From Halobacteriales archaeon QS_5_68_33 (GTDB lineage Archaea > Halobacteriota > Halobacteria > Halobacteriales > Haloarculaceae): a DNA stretch of 64,000 bases. Location of the stretch: positions 1 to 64,000 of the forward strand of contig PXRS01000076.1 in NCBI GenBank assembly GCA_003023785.1, written 5' to 3'. Position numbers and translations under genes: made by a program. This document shows, in pieces, positions 1 to 9,281 of this stretch; the first letter of the stretch is position 1, and each line of letters begins with the position of its first letter. The notes below the pieces were generated by a model. It searched no databases and was not told where the DNA came from. It was given only the letters and a program-made list of their open reading frames with translations.

Positions 1-172
1 CGAGTAGAAACGGTTTAGTGTGGGAGCGCCGACCTTCGGGTGGGAACGCACGACCGCAAATCCGACTCGCCCCGCGGTTGCGGGGCTCCGGGATTGCGGC
101 CGTGTTCGCGCATCGCGCGCATCGCGGCGCCGCCGTCAGGCGGACAGCGGTACGTAGCGTTCCAACCAACAC

Positions 173-637
173 ATGGCACGAATGCACACGCGCCGTCGCG
201 GCTCGTCCGACTCGGACAAACCGGCGGCAACGGAACCACCGGCGTGGAGTGACGTCGACGAAAAGGCGATAGAGGAGCGGGTCGTCGAACTCGCCGAGGC
301 GGGCCACAGCCCCAGCGAGATCGGCGTAACGCTCCGCGACGAGGGCGTCGACGGGACGCCCGTCCCGGACGTCTCGCTGGCGACCGGCAAGAAGGTCACC
401 GAGATCCTCGAGGAACACGACGCCGAGCCCGAGATCCCGGAAGACCTCCGTAATCTCATGGAACGCGCGGTTCGCCTGCGCGAGCACATGGACGAGAACC
501 CGGGCGACCACCAGAACAAGCGGGCGCTCCAGAACTCGGAGGCGAAGATCCGCCGCCTCGTCGACTACTACCGCGGCGACGAACTCGACGAGGCGTTCAC
601 CTACAGCTACGACGCCGCCGTCGACCTGCTGGAGTAG
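173..637 (+). CDS. rps15: 30S ribosomal protein S15 (archaeal S15/S13e type)
   Basis: Small-subunit ribosomal protein of the archaeal/eukaryotic S13e class, which binds 16S rRNA near the central domain. The 154-residue product has the archaeal N-terminal extension beginning MARMHTRRRG, followed by the S15 helical core (about residues 75-154, with the helix ending RRLVDYYRGDEL). Length and architecture match haloarchaeal S15. The ATG at 173 gives the conserved MARMH start. The stop codon at 635-637 directly abuts the ATG of the next gene, so this is the first cistron of a rps15-recJ-like-pcc1-rps3ae operon, an order I recognise from other haloarchaea. Confidence 0.97.
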   Translation: MARMHTRRRGSSDSDKPAATEPPAWSDVDEKAIEERVVELAEAGHSPSEIGVTLRDEGVDGTPVPDVSLATGKKVTEILEEHDAEPEIPEDLRNLMERAVRLREHMDENPGDHQNKRALQNSEAKIRRLVDYYRGDELDEAFTYSYDAAVDLLE

Positions 638-1792
638 ATGTCCACCACCGGGCCCGAGCGCACCGACGCGGGCGAGCACGCCGCCAGCGACGTCGCCGGC
701 CGGATCCGCGAGGCCGAGTTCGTCCGTCTCGCGGGCGCGGCCACCGGCGACGGCCTCGCCGCCAGCGGCGTCCTCGCGCGAGCGCTCGCGGCGCTGGGCC
801 GGCCGTTCCAGGTCAGCCTCGCGCCGCTCGCGGCCGACGCGGCCCGCGGGACCGACGCCGACATGGCCGTCGCCGTCGGGCGCGCCGACGCGGCGGCCGA
901 CCTGCACCTGCCCGGCACCGCGCGCCCGGCCAGCGAGACGGCGCTCGCCGTCGCCCGCGAACTCGGGGCCGTCGAGGAGGCGGGGACCACCCTCCTCGCG
1001 CTCGCGTTCGCCGGCTGTCACGCCGACGGTCGCGTCGACGGCGACATCGCGGACCGCGCCGCGGCCGAGTTCGACCGCCGACCCGGCCTCGCGGTGCCGA
1101 CGGCCGACCCCGCCGACGGTCTGGCCCACTCGACGCTGGTCCACCTGCCCGTCTCGGGTGACCGGGACGCCGCGGCAGACCTGCTCGCCGAGCACGACCT
1201 TCCGACCGACGGAGCGCTCGACGAAGCGGACCGGCGTCGGCTCGCGTCGCTGGTCGCCATCGAGGCGGCCGGCGACGACGACGTCCCCCCGAGAGGCGGC
1301 GAAGCGGTCGAGCGGATCTGTCGCCCGTTCGCGGGCGGCCCCGTCGAGACGGTCGGCGGGTACGGCGACATCCTCGACGCCGTCGCCCGGGAGCGGCCCG
1401 GGACCGGCATCGCGCTGGCGCTGGGCCAGGACGTCCACGCGGACGCGCTGGCGGCCTGGCGCGAGCACGCCCGCCGCGCCCACGAGGCGGTCCGGGAGGC
1501 CGACACCGGCCGGTACGACGGCCTGTTCGTCGCCCGGCCGCCCGCACCGGACGCCCCCGTGGGAACGGTCGCGCGTCTCGTCCACGACTACCGCTCGCCC
1601 GAACCGGTCACGCTGGCCGCGGTCGACGGGACCGCCGCCGTCGTGGCCGACGACCGCGGTCTGGACTCGGTCGTCCGGACGGCGGCCTCGCGGCTGGACG
1701 GAACGGGCGAGGCGACCGGGACGACCGGCCGCGCCCGCTACGACGCCGAGGCGAGCGCGCTCGTCGCCGCTGTCAGGGAGGCCCTGGCATGA
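638..1792 (+). CDS. RecJ/Cdc45-like DHH-superfamily protein without a DHH motif
   Basis: The 384-residue product sits where haloarchaea usually encode a RecJ-like exonuclease, between rps15 and pcc1. It retains an N-terminal DHH-domain-like start (GDGLAASGVLARAL, about residues 33-46) but I cannot find the catalytic Asp-His-His motif or the neighbouring DxD aspartates. A nuclease-active RecJ is therefore doubtful. An inactivated, Cdc45-like structural role in replication (archaeal CMG) is a reasonable alternative, known for other archaeal RecJ paralogs. The start abuts the rps15 stop, and the end overlaps the pcc1 start (ATGA at 1789-1792), so translation is probably coupled. The family call rests on synteny plus weak motif similarity. 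Confidence 0.75.
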   Translation: MSTTGPERTDAGEHAASDVAGRIREAEFVRLAGAATGDGLAASGVLARALAALGRPFQVSLAPLAADAARGTDADMAVAVGRADAAADLHLPGTARPASETALAVARELGAVEEAGTTLLALAFAGCHADGRVDGDIADRAAAEFDRRPGLAVPTADPADGLAHSTLVHLPVSGDRDAAADLLAEHDLPTDGALDEADRRRLASLVAIEAAGDDDVPPRGGEAVERICRPFAGGPVETVGGYGDILDAVARERPGTGIALALGQDVHADALAAWREHARRAHEAVREADTGRYDGLFVARPPAPDAPVGTVARLVHDYRSPEPVTLAAVDGTAAVVADDRGLDSVVRTAASRLDGTGEATGTTGRARYDAEASALVAAVREALA

Positions 1793-2178
1793 CCGACGAG
1801 CACGACTCCGGGCGGACGACCCGGGCCGCGACCACCGACGAGGGGTCGACGGGCGACACGGGAACCGACGAGGAAACGGCGACCCGGGGTGCGACGGTCA
1901 CGACGACACACGGCGACGCGGCGGCGGCCGAGCGGGTCGCCGCGGCGCTCGACCCGGACAACACGGCGGAGATGGCGACCCGGACCGACGGCGACCGCGT
2001 GGTCACGACGGTCCGGCGGAACTCGACCGGCAGCCTGCGGTCGACAGTGGACGACTACGTCGTCAACGCGACGGTCGCGGACCGGCTCACGACCGACGAC
2101 GCCGGTGACGGACAGAGCGACACCGACGATACCGACGATATCGACGATACCGACACCAGCGACACCACACCAGCATGA
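1789..2178 (+). CDS. pcc1: KEOPS complex subunit Pcc1
   Basis: Small dimerisation subunit of the KEOPS complex, which makes the t6A modification of ANN-decoding tRNAs together with Kae1, Bud32 and Cgi121. The Pcc1 core lies at about residues 36-108, with RRNSTGSLRSTVDDYVVN matching the conserved helix. The 129-residue protein is longer than a minimal Pcc1 (about 80 residues) because of a Thr/Asp/Glu-rich N-terminus and an Asp/Thr repeat tail, both common low-complexity additions in haloarchaea. Its ATG overlaps the stop of the preceding gene, and its own stop overlaps the ATG of rps3ae (2175-2178). Confidence 0.88.
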   Translation: MTDEHDSGRTTRAATTDEGSTGDTGTDEETATRGATVTTTHGDAAAAERVAAALDPDNTAEMATRTDGDRVVTTVRRNSTGSLRSTVDDYVVNATVADRLTTDDAGDGQSDTDDTDDIDDTDTSDTTPA

Positions 2179-2816
2179 GCGACCGATCAGTTTCACGACG
2201 CAGAGAACAGAAGCGGTGGTACACCCTGCTCGCCCCCGAGCAGTTCGACCGGGCGGAGCTGGGCGAGACCATCGCGGAGGAACCGGACCAGGTGCTCGGG
2301 CGGACCATCGAGACGACGCTCGGCGACCTGCGAAACGACGCCAGCGAGAACAACACCAAGCTCACCTTCCAGGTGAACGAGGTGGCCTCGGACTCGGCGT
2401 ACACGGAGTTCGTCAAGCACGAACTGACGCGGGACTACCTGCGCTCGCTCGTGCGCAGGGGCTCCTCGAAGATCGAGGCCTACGTCACCGTGCTCACGGA
2501 GGACGACTACCGCGTCCAGATCCAGCCGGTGGCGCTGACGACGAAAAGCGCCGACGAGAGCCAGGAGAAGGCCATCCGCCGGACGATGATCGACCTCGTC
2601 GAGGAGTCTGCCCGCGAGCGCGCCTACGCCGACCTCGTCGACAGCGTCGTCGAGGGCCGGCTCTCCTCGGCCATCTACAACGAGGCCAAGACCATCTACC
2701 CGCTGCGCCGCGTCGAGGTCCAGAAGGCCACACTGGAGGCCCACCCCGAGGAAGTCGCCGCCGAAGAGGAGGCCAGCGTCGATGTCGACGAGGACGAGGT
2801 CGAAGCCGACGACTGA
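2175..2816 (+). CDS. rps3ae: 30S ribosomal protein S3ae
   Basis: Archaeal/eukaryotic-specific small-subunit ribosomal protein (S3Ae/S1e family), 213 residues. It starts MSDRSVSRRREQKRWYTLLA and contains the family-typical block QVNEVASDSAYTEFVKHEL and the basic stretch LVRRGSSKIEAY. The C-terminus is an acidic tail ending EVEADD, typical of halophiles. The ATG overlaps the pcc1 stop codon, completing the four-gene operon. The Pcc1-S3ae pairing is a conserved haloarchaeal neighbourhood. No terminator is obvious, but the following convergent halocyanin gene ends 78 nt downstream. Confidence 0.97.
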   Translation: MSDRSVSRRREQKRWYTLLAPEQFDRAELGETIAEEPDQVLGRTIETTLGDLRNDASENNTKLTFQVNEVASDSAYTEFVKHELTRDYLRSLVRRGSSKIEAYVTVLTEDDYRVQIQPVALTTKSADESQEKAIRRTMIDLVEESARERAYADLVDSVVEGRLSSAIYNEAKTIYPLRRVEVQKATLEAHPEEVAAEEEASVDVDEDEVEADD

Positions 2817-2893
2817 GCGCGTTCGAGTCCGAGGATTCTTTTCGGCGAGAAGTACTACCCGAGGAGCCAACCGGCTACCGCCCGAAGCCGGCG

Positions 2894-3322
2894 TCACTCG
2901 GACCCGGACGCCTCGACGGTGACGACGCCGACCATCCCGACCTCCTCGTGGGGGATGCAGAAGTAGCCGTGCTCGCCGGGGGTCTCGAACGTGTGTTCGA
3001 AGGTGTCCCCCTGGCCGAGGCGACCGCCGGCCCCGTCCATCCAGGCGTCCTCGGCGGCCGACTGGGAATCGGCATCTCCGCTGGCGAAGTAGTCGGCGCC
3101 GTCGGGGAGCTGGTCCCCGTAGGCGGTGACGGTGTGGCCCTGCTTGCTGGTGTTGCGCCAGACGACGGTCTCGCCGACCTCGACGGTGACGGTCTCGGGG
3201 CGAAACGCGTCGGTCGACATGCCGACGTCGTACTCCCCGCCGCCGCTCCCGCCCGCGGCACACCCGGCGAGCGCGGCCGCGGCGACGCCCGCCCCGGTCG
3301 CCAGGAAGGCTCTGCGGTCCAT
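2894..3322 (-). CDS. Halocyanin (type-1 copper, lipid-anchored)
   Basis: Membrane-anchored blue-copper protein, expected to carry electrons on the outer face of the cytoplasmic membrane. The 142-residue product starts MDRRAFLATGAG, a twin-arginine signal ending in the lipobox ALAGC with Cys21 as lipidation site. The plastocyanin-like domain follows. The copper ligands are visible as His63 (QGHTVTA) and the C-terminal Cys122, His125 and Met130 (FCIPHEEVGM). The open frame continues upstream of this ATG, but the Tat signal fixes the start at 3322. It is transcribed towards rps3ae and divergently from the HEAT-repeat gene. Confidence 0.93.
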   Translation of the reverse strand: MDRRAFLATGAGVAAAALAGCAAGGSGGGEYDVGMSTDAFRPETVTVEVGETVVWRNTSKQGHTVTAYGDQLPDGADYFASGDADSQSAAEDAWMDGAGGRLGQGDTFEHTFETPGEHGYFCIPHEEVGMVGVVTVEASGSE

Positions 3323-3458
3323 ATCGGGTTTTTGGACCCCCGCGACATATGGGGCTCGGTCCGTTCCCGGGGGCTGAGACTTCCGGGACCGCCCACCCGT
3401 CGCCACACGGGGACCGCGAATGAAAACGCCTTTGCCACGGAGAATCGCACACTCGGGT

Positions 3459-4790
3459 ATGAGCAACGGGGACGACGATGCCGGGGCGGGCGACGCCGAC
3501 GGCGCAGACGAACCCGAATCCGAGCCCGGAACGGACGCCGAACCCGAAGCCGAGTCCGAAACGGAGGGCGAGACCGAGGAGACGGCGCTCTCGGCCGACA
3601 CGCTGGACGAACGGCTGGCCGAGGCCGAAGCGGCCCTGGACGGGGCCGAGACCGAGGCCGACCTGGACGACGTCGAGGCCGACCTCGACGCCATCAGCGA
3701 GGACATCGAGGCCGCAGACCTGCCCGAACCCGACGAGGACGACGAGGACGCGGAGGACCCGCAGGCCGAACTCGAAGACCGGCTCTCGGACCTGCGCGAC
3801 CGGCTGGCGGACCAGCGCGGTCCCTACGCCGAGGACGTCAGCGGGTCCGTCGAGGGGACGGCCTCGACGGTCGCAAGCACCCGGTGGACCGACGACGGCC
3901 TGCCGGAGGTCGTCGACGCCGTCGAGGCGTTCCTCGGGACGGCCGCCGACCGCCTCGGCACCGCCTTCGCCGCGGACAGCGAGGACGCCGACGACCTCGC
4001 CGCCGCGCTGGAGGAGGCCGCCGACGCCATCGAGGACGCCGGTCTCGACCCCGACGACGACGCAGAGACCATCGGTGCGCTCCTCGAGGCGGCGGAAACG
4101 CTCGCCGACGACGTCGAGGCCGCCGAGGAGTGGGACGACCTCACGGTGCGGGAGCAGCTCGATATCCGAGGCTTTTACGACGTGCTGGAGTCGGAGAACC
4201 GCAAGGACTTCCCGCCGGAGTGGACCGCGATCAAGCTCTACGAGAAGCGGGGCGAGCCCGAACCCATCCTGCACGGCCTGGAGACGTTCGACTCCGATTT
4301 CATGGAGGAAAACATCCTCGACACGCTGACCCGGATGGCCCCCGAGGAGGCCTTCGAGCAGATCCACCAGCGCGCCCAGAAGCGCGACAGGAAGCCCGTC
4401 GAGATACTCGGGAAGATCGGCGACGAGCGCGCCTGCGAGACGCTCCACGAGTTCGTCGAGGGCGACGGCGACCCCGCCCTCCAGAAGGTGACCCTGCGGG
4501 CGCTGGGCGAGATCGGCAGCGAGGAATCGGTCCAGCCGGTCGCGAACCGCCTCGAGGCCGACAGCTACGAGGTCCGCAGTGCCGCCGCGCGCGCGCTCGG
4601 CCTGGTCGGTGACACCCGCGCCATCGACCCGCTCGCCGACGTCCTCGACGAGGACGAGGCCGACGAGGTGCGGGCGAGCGCCGCGTGGGCGCTCAACCGG
4701 ATCGGGACCGAACGGGCCCTGGAGGTCCTCGTCGACTACACCGACGACCGCGCCTACATCGTCCAGGCCGAAGCCCGGAAGGCGATCTGA
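3459..4790 (+). CDS. HEAT-repeat protein with acidic N-terminus
   Basis: Predicted 443-residue cytoplasmic protein. The first ~240 residues are very acidic (runs such as EPESEPGTDAEPE and DEDDEDAED) and likely contain coiled-coil. From about residue 310 to the end there are PBS/HEAT-type alpha-helical repeats, for example ALRALGEIGSEESVQPVANRL-like units ending in AARALGLVGD and AAWALNRIGT. Such domains are scaffolds for protein binding; no enzymatic motif is seen. An in-frame ATG exists 39 nt upstream, but MSNGDDD at 3459 is preferred because the upstream codons encode basic residues unlike the protein. Specific role unknown. Confidence 0.8.
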   Translation: MSNGDDDAGAGDADGADEPESEPGTDAEPEAESETEGETEETALSADTLDERLAEAEAALDGAETEADLDDVEADLDAISEDIEAADLPEPDEDDEDAEDPQAELEDRLSDLRDRLADQRGPYAEDVSGSVEGTASTVASTRWTDDGLPEVVDAVEAFLGTAADRLGTAFAADSEDADDLAAALEEAADAIEDAGLDPDDDAETIGALLEAAETLADDVEAAEEWDDLTVREQLDIRGFYDVLESENRKDFPPEWTAIKLYEKRGEPEPILHGLETFDSDFMEENILDTLTRMAPEEAFEQIHQRAQKRDRKPVEILGKIGDERACETLHEFVEGDGDPALQKVTLRALGEIGSEESVQPVANRLEADSYEVRSAAARALGLVGDTRAIDPLADVLDEDEADEVRASAAWALNRIGTERALEVLVDYTDDRAYIVQAEARKAI

Positions 4791-4878
4791 GTTCTCCCCC
4801 CGGTCTCTCCCTCCACTGTCGTCCCGGTCTCCCGTTCCCCCCGGAGGTTTATATCCGAACCCGCGACCAGCGACGGCC

Positions 4879-6535
4879 GTGTCGCGCCCCGGCTTTCGCA
4901 GTCTCGACGTGCTCGCCCTCGTGGTCCTGCTCTGTGCCGCTCTGCCCGTTGGGACCGTCCCGCACGTCGGGGCCGTCCCGTCCGTCGGGGGCGGTTCCGC
5001 GCTCGCGGGCGTCCAGGGCCCGGCGGCGACCGACTCGGCGGCGATGGCCGCCCCAGGGTCGGAGGCCGCCATCGTCGCGGTCTCTCCGAACCCCGTCGCC
5101 GACGGCGACCGCGGCGAGTTCGTCGTGCTGGACCTGCCCGCGGCGGGGCCGTACCACCTCGACGACGGCGAGGGTCGCGTGGCGCTCCCGAACGTCACCG
5201 GTCGGGTCGCGGTCACCGCCGCGCCGGCGCTCGTCCGGAACCTGAGCGACACGCGGGTGGTCGGCGTCGCGGGGATGCCAGCGCTCGCGAACGGCGGCGA
5301 GCGACTGCGGCTCCTGCGGGACGACGAGACGGTTGCGACGGCACGCTACCGGGACGCCCCCGAGGGGGAACTCGGCCGGTTCGACGAGCGCGGGGCGGTC
5401 ACCTGGCGCGCCGTCGGGCGGACCGACCGCCCGGTCGTGACCGGGTCCGGGGGGTCGGCGACGGCGTTCGTGTTGCCCGACGCGCCCGACGTCGCCGTCG
5501 AGACGATCCGCGACGCCGACGAGCGCGTCCTGCTGGCGGGGTACACGTTCAGTTCGCGACGCGTGGCGCGGGCGCTCGAGCGGGCGGCCGCTCGCGGCGT
5601 CCGGGTTCGGGTCCTCCTCGAGGGCGAACCCGTCGACGGACTCTCCCGCCGGGAGGCGCACCTCCTCGACTCGCTGGTCGCGGCGGGCGTCTCGGTCGAA
5701 CTCGTCGGCGGGCCTCCCGACCGGTACGCCTACCACCACGCGAAGTACGCCGTCGTCGACGACCGGGCGCTGGTCCTGACCGAGAACTGGAAACCCGCGG
5801 GGACCGGCGACCACGTTCCGTGCCGACGCGAACTGGACCGGCGTGCGGGGCTGGCGCGAGTTCCGCCGCGGGCGCTCGTTCACGACGCGGTCGGTCGCCA
5901 ACGGGTCATATCCCACGCGCCACGACCCCGCGACGGTCGCCGTCGAGCGCACGTCGCTGGTCGTCGCACCCGACAACGCCGAGCGGGCGGTCATCGACCT
6001 GCTGGACGACGCAACGGAATCCATCGACGTCGTGCAGTTGAACGTCGATGAACCCGACGGTGAGTTCCTGCGGACGACCGTCCGGGCGGCGCGGCGAGGC
6101 GTCGAGGTGCGGGTCCTGCTGAGCAGCGCGTGGTACGTCCGCGAGGAGAACCGTCGGATCGTCGAACGGTTGCGCGAACGCGCCGAGAGCGAGGACCTCC
6201 CCATCCGGGCGAAACTGGCCGCGCCCGAGGGCCGCTTCGAGAAGATCCACGCCAAGGGCGTCGTCGTCGACGGCGACCGCGTCCTGGTGGGAAGCCTCAA
6301 CTGGAACCGGGAAGCAGCCCGCGAGAACCGCGAAGTGATGCTCCTGCTGGAAGGGGAGACGGTCGCCGGCTACTACCGCGGGGTGTTCGAGAGCGACTGG
6401 GCAGCCGCGAGCGGCGACGACCCGCGGTCGCTTCCCGTCGGGTCGATACTCGCCGTCGCGGGCATCGTCGTCCTCGCGGTGCTGGTCGCACGTCGCGTCG
6501 AGTTCGGGGAGACGACCGGCGTGGGGCCCGGTTGA
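4879..6535 (+). pseudogene. Phospholipase D-like protein interrupted by a frame shift
   Basis: Two-HKD phospholipase-D-superfamily protein (phosphodiesterase/nuclease fold), predicted exported and anchored. A GTG at 4879 opens a signal-like hydrophobic segment (LDVLALVVLLCAALPVG). The first HKD motif is HHAKYAVVD near 5735-5760. The frame is then lost shortly after TENWKPAGTG (near 5805-5820). It resumes in the next phase with RADANWTGVRGW and runs to 6535, including the second motif IHAKGVVVD and a C-terminal membrane helix. From memory of the family, about 20-30 residues normally lie between these blocks, so the break looks like a small out-of-frame deletion rather than a single-base error. 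As read, only the N-terminal half would be made. A sequencing or assembly error is the alternative. Confidence 0.8.
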
Positions 6536-6598
6536 GCAAACACACGCCTGCTGTCCACAGGGCGCGTGGCCACCGATTCACGGTCTGCCCGGTCGTCG

Positions 6599-6674
6599 TA
6601 CGGTCGGTTGTACCGATTGACCGGTAGTTCGCCGACCGGTCGACGAAATCCGGGAACGATTACAGCCGACCGTA
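6599..6674. repeat. Dispersed palindromic element, family 1, copy A
   Basis: A 76-bp element with inverted ends TACGGTCGGTTGT and ACAGCCGACCGTA, and an inner imperfect hairpin around TTCGCCGACCGG/CGACGAAAT. It lies between the convergent ends of the phospholipase D-like gene and the RecJ-like nuclease gene, where it may also serve as a bidirectional terminator. Six related copies occur elsewhere in the window. Confidence 0.85.
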
Positions 6675-6785
6675 CCATAGTGTTTATCACGAGAGATTCG
6701 ACGATACCCCGCCAGTCCGGTCCGGAGAAACGCTCTCACCCGGTGACCCGACCGATTCACCGGTAAATGCTCGTGATAAACACTC

Positions 6786-8696
6786 TCAGTCCTCGAGGAC
6801 GGGCGTCGAACTGCCGAGTTCCTCGTCGAGTTCGGCGCGGGCCATCTTGTCGACGAGCGCCTCGATGACGCTGACGCGCATCCCGCGGACGAACTTGATC
6901 GACCCGACGACGAGGTGGCCGCCCCCGCCGACGCCGCCGCCCTCGATCTCTGCCTTGAGTTCCTCGACCATCTCCGGGATGTCGAGGCGGACGCCGTCCG
7001 ACCGCAGGACCGCGAAGTCGGGACCGTGGCCGATGGTGATGACGGGTTCGCCCGTCTCGGCGACCTTCCGGTCGTGGATCTTCCCGGTGGTCTTGCCCGG
7101 CGCCGGGTAGGTGAAGCGGTGGGCGTGGTTCTCGACGTCGATCCGGTAGAGGTGGGCGCCGTTGTCGAGGCGCTCGTGTTCGACGTGGTCCATCGCCACG
7201 TCGAGTTGCCGTTCGACGTCGCGCTCGGCCCGGTCGGCGAGGAACTCGACGAGTTCGCGGTGGCGCGTCCCGTCGTCGCAGTCGACGTTCAGCGCGTCGG
7301 TGACGAGTTGACCGCCGTCGTCGTAACGCAGCCAGAAGGTCACGTAGTCCAGCGCCTCCCCGACGTCGCGGAGTTCGCTCTCGTCGTAGCCCTCCGCCCT
7401 GGCGAGTTCGAGGTAGTCGGCCATCGCGTCGGCCTCCGAGCGGTCCGAGAGGCCCGCCACCGCCGGGACGTGCCGGATCTCGTCGGCGATATCCGGGTCT
7501 ATCATCCGCGCGAGTTCGACGCACAGCATCCCCGTGGTGATCCGGTAGTCCTCGTCGTGGAGGTAAGGGTTGACGTGTTCGTCGACGAGGTCCTCGACGG
7601 CCTCGGGGTCGGGGTGGTGGTGGTCGACGACGACAACGGGGATGTCGTAGTGCGCGAGGTTGCGATACGCGGGCGCGTCCTCCTCGGTCGACCCGTTGTC
7701 CAGCATCAGGAGCAGCGGGAGTTTCTGGCCGTGACGCTCCCTGTCTTCGAGCGCGAAGTTCAGGTCGCGGGTGACGTCCTCGATCTCGTAGTAGGGCGCC
7801 TTGCTCGGCAGGCGCTTGAGGAGGTGCCGGGGCGCCTCGGGGTCCTCGTAGGTCTCGCGGACGAACCGTTCCAGGGCGGTCTGGAGCGGGACGCTCGCAC
7901 AGATGCCGTCGCCGTCGGCGTGGTGGCGCATCCGGATCGGCCGGCCCTCCAACACCGTGCGGCGCAGTCGTGTCGCGACCGCTTCGAGGTCGTCCCACAT
8001 CTGTTCGAGGCCGTCCCACTCGACCAGCGGGTCGACCTCGTGGGGCGCGGCGAGGTCGTCGAGCGCCGCCGACTGTTCCTCTCGGACGGTCTCGGCCTGC
8101 TCGCCCTCCAGGACGGTGAGCGCGTCGACCTCGACCTGGACGGCGTCGTCGCGGGTCTCGGCGCGTCCCTCGATCCGGACAACGTCGTCGAGTTCCACGT
8201 CCGGGTGGGCGCGGACGCCCGCCTCCGCGAAGGCGGTACAGGGCGCGATGCCGGTCGCGTCCCGCACCTGGAAGACGGTGGGGCCGCCGGTCTGTTTGAT
8301 CTGGACGACCGCCCCGACGAGCGTGACGGACTCGCCGACGAGGTCGCCCAGGTCAGCGACATCGTCGCTCGCGGGTTCGACGCGTTCGACGGTGTACTCC
8401 TCGACGGTGACCTCGGCGAAGGCGACGTCGCCGTTCTCGCGGACCTCGTCGAGTTCGACGACGAGTTCGTCGCCCACCTCGTAGCTCCCCCGGAGGTTGG
8501 AACTGTGCACGAGGCCCGACACCTCGTCGGAGAGGTCGACGAAGACGCCGTACTCGACGATGCCGTTGACGGTGCCCAGGTAGCGCTCGCCCGGTTCGAC
8601 GTGCTCGAGGTCGCAGGTATCGGCGAGGTCGTAGGCGGTGGCCCCGCTGTCGGGGACCGCGACGCCGGAACCCCCGGCGTCGTCTGCAGGTGACAT
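6786..8696 (-). CDS. RecJ-like DHH/DHHA1 phosphoesterase with S1 and OB domains
   Basis: Predicted single-strand nuclease or nanoRNase-type phosphoesterase of the archaeal RecJ group, 636 residues. Domains in order are an S1 RNA-binding domain (about 36-100), an OB-fold (about 118-197), the DHH domain from about 253, and a C-terminal DHHA1 domain. Catalytic signatures include HHADGDG (258-264), LDNG (Asp333) and VDHHHP (Asp358-His-His). The C-terminus has the glycine-rich GGGGHLVVGSIKF typical of DHHA1. The ATG at 8696 gives MSPADDAGG; further upstream in-frame starts add residues preceding the S1 domain and are not preferred. Exact substrate is not deducible. Confidence 0.9.
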   Translation of the reverse strand: MSPADDAGGSGVAVPDSGATAYDLADTCDLEHVEPGERYLGTVNGIVEYGVFVDLSDEVSGLVHSSNLRGSYEVGDELVVELDEVRENGDVAFAEVTVEEYTVERVEPASDDVADLGDLVGESVTLVGAVVQIKQTGGPTVFQVRDATGIAPCTAFAEAGVRAHPDVELDDVVRIEGRAETRDDAVQVEVDALTVLEGEQAETVREEQSAALDDLAAPHEVDPLVEWDGLEQMWDDLEAVATRLRRTVLEGRPIRMRHHADGDGICASVPLQTALERFVRETYEDPEAPRHLLKRLPSKAPYYEIEDVTRDLNFALEDRERHGQKLPLLLMLDNGSTEEDAPAYRNLAHYDIPVVVVDHHHPDPEAVEDLVDEHVNPYLHDEDYRITTGMLCVELARMIDPDIADEIRHVPAVAGLSDRSEADAMADYLELARAEGYDESELRDVGEALDYVTFWLRYDDGGQLVTDALNVDCDDGTRHRELVEFLADRAERDVERQLDVAMDHVEHERLDNGAHLYRIDVENHAHRFTYPAPGKTTGKIHDRKVAETGEPVITIGHGPDFAVLRSDGVRLDIPEMVEELKAEIEGGGVGGGGHLVVGSIKFVRGMRVSVIEALVDKMARAELDEELGSSTPVLED

Positions 8697-8772
8697 TTGC
8701 TGTGGACTCGGCACCCACGCCAGTTTAACCCTCCGGAACGCTTCTCTCGGCCACCGGTGTGGCGTCGCGTTT

Positions 8773-8881
8773 TCCACCCAACCCGCGAAGGCGCGCGCTG
8801 TCGCGCGCGTTCATGCGCGCTCGCACGAGGGACGAGGAGCGCAGCGAGCGGAGTGACTCGACGGAACCCCGCTTGGGTGGA
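8773..8881. repeat. GC-rich segment bounded by 9-bp inverted repeats
   Basis: TCCACCCAA at 8773-8781 faces TTGGGTGGA at 8873-8881, enclosing about 91 bp with an internal hairpin (GCGCGCGCTGTCGCGCGCG). It lies just upstream of the RecJ-like gene. It could be a small non-coding mobile element or a structured leader/terminator. I see only one copy in the window. Confidence 0.45.
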
Positions 8882-8984
8882 GGACTGTCGGTGCTATAGC
8901 GTATTTGATTCGGGAGCGAGAAACGTCCGTTCTTCAGCTGTCTCTAGCTCGACGTGCCAAAAATATTTGCGAACAAAAACGTTC

Positions 8985-9281
8985 GGGGAATCCAGCGTCG
9001 ACCGCTACAACGTGTCCGTCGACGGGAGCAAGCGCACCGAATACGAGTTCTTCGTGACGGCAGTCGACGCTGCCGGGAACGAATCCGACGAGAGCAACCG
9101 CATCACCGTCCGGACGACCGGGCACCCCGGCCGTGGCGACGGCAGCGGCAAAGGGGCGGACGGCAACGACGAGGACGGCGACGGGTATGAGGACGACCAC
9201 GACGGGGCGGACGAGGAGGTAGCACGGCAGGACCGCCGGGAAGCACGCAACAACCGTCGCGCCGGCGGCCGTCAGCGCTGA
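8985..9281 (+). pseudogene. 3' remnant of a fibronectin type III-domain protein
   Basis: The frame encodes an FN3-like C-terminal strand set (YEFFVTAVDAAGNESDES, then NRITVRTT), followed by an Asp/Gly-rich and then basic tail to the stop at 9279-9281. No upstream domain, signal peptide or good start exists; the preceding DNA (8882-8984) is unusually AT-rich with AAAAATATTTGCG. It therefore looks like the end of an exported FN3 protein left after a rearrangement. The stop codon is immediately followed by repeat copy B. It could also be a fused short ORF that is still expressed, but nothing supports this. Confidence 0.55.

Noticed and set aside
1-172. Possible gene end or small ORF at the window start
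   Set aside because: Short frames on both strands are Arg/Ala-rich shadows; the DNA is most likely the rps15 leader.
2193-5252. Very long minus-strand open frame opposite rps3ae, the HEAT-repeat gene and others
   Set aside because: It is a mirror frame of GC-rich coding DNA, with no recognisable domains and overlapping well-supported genes.
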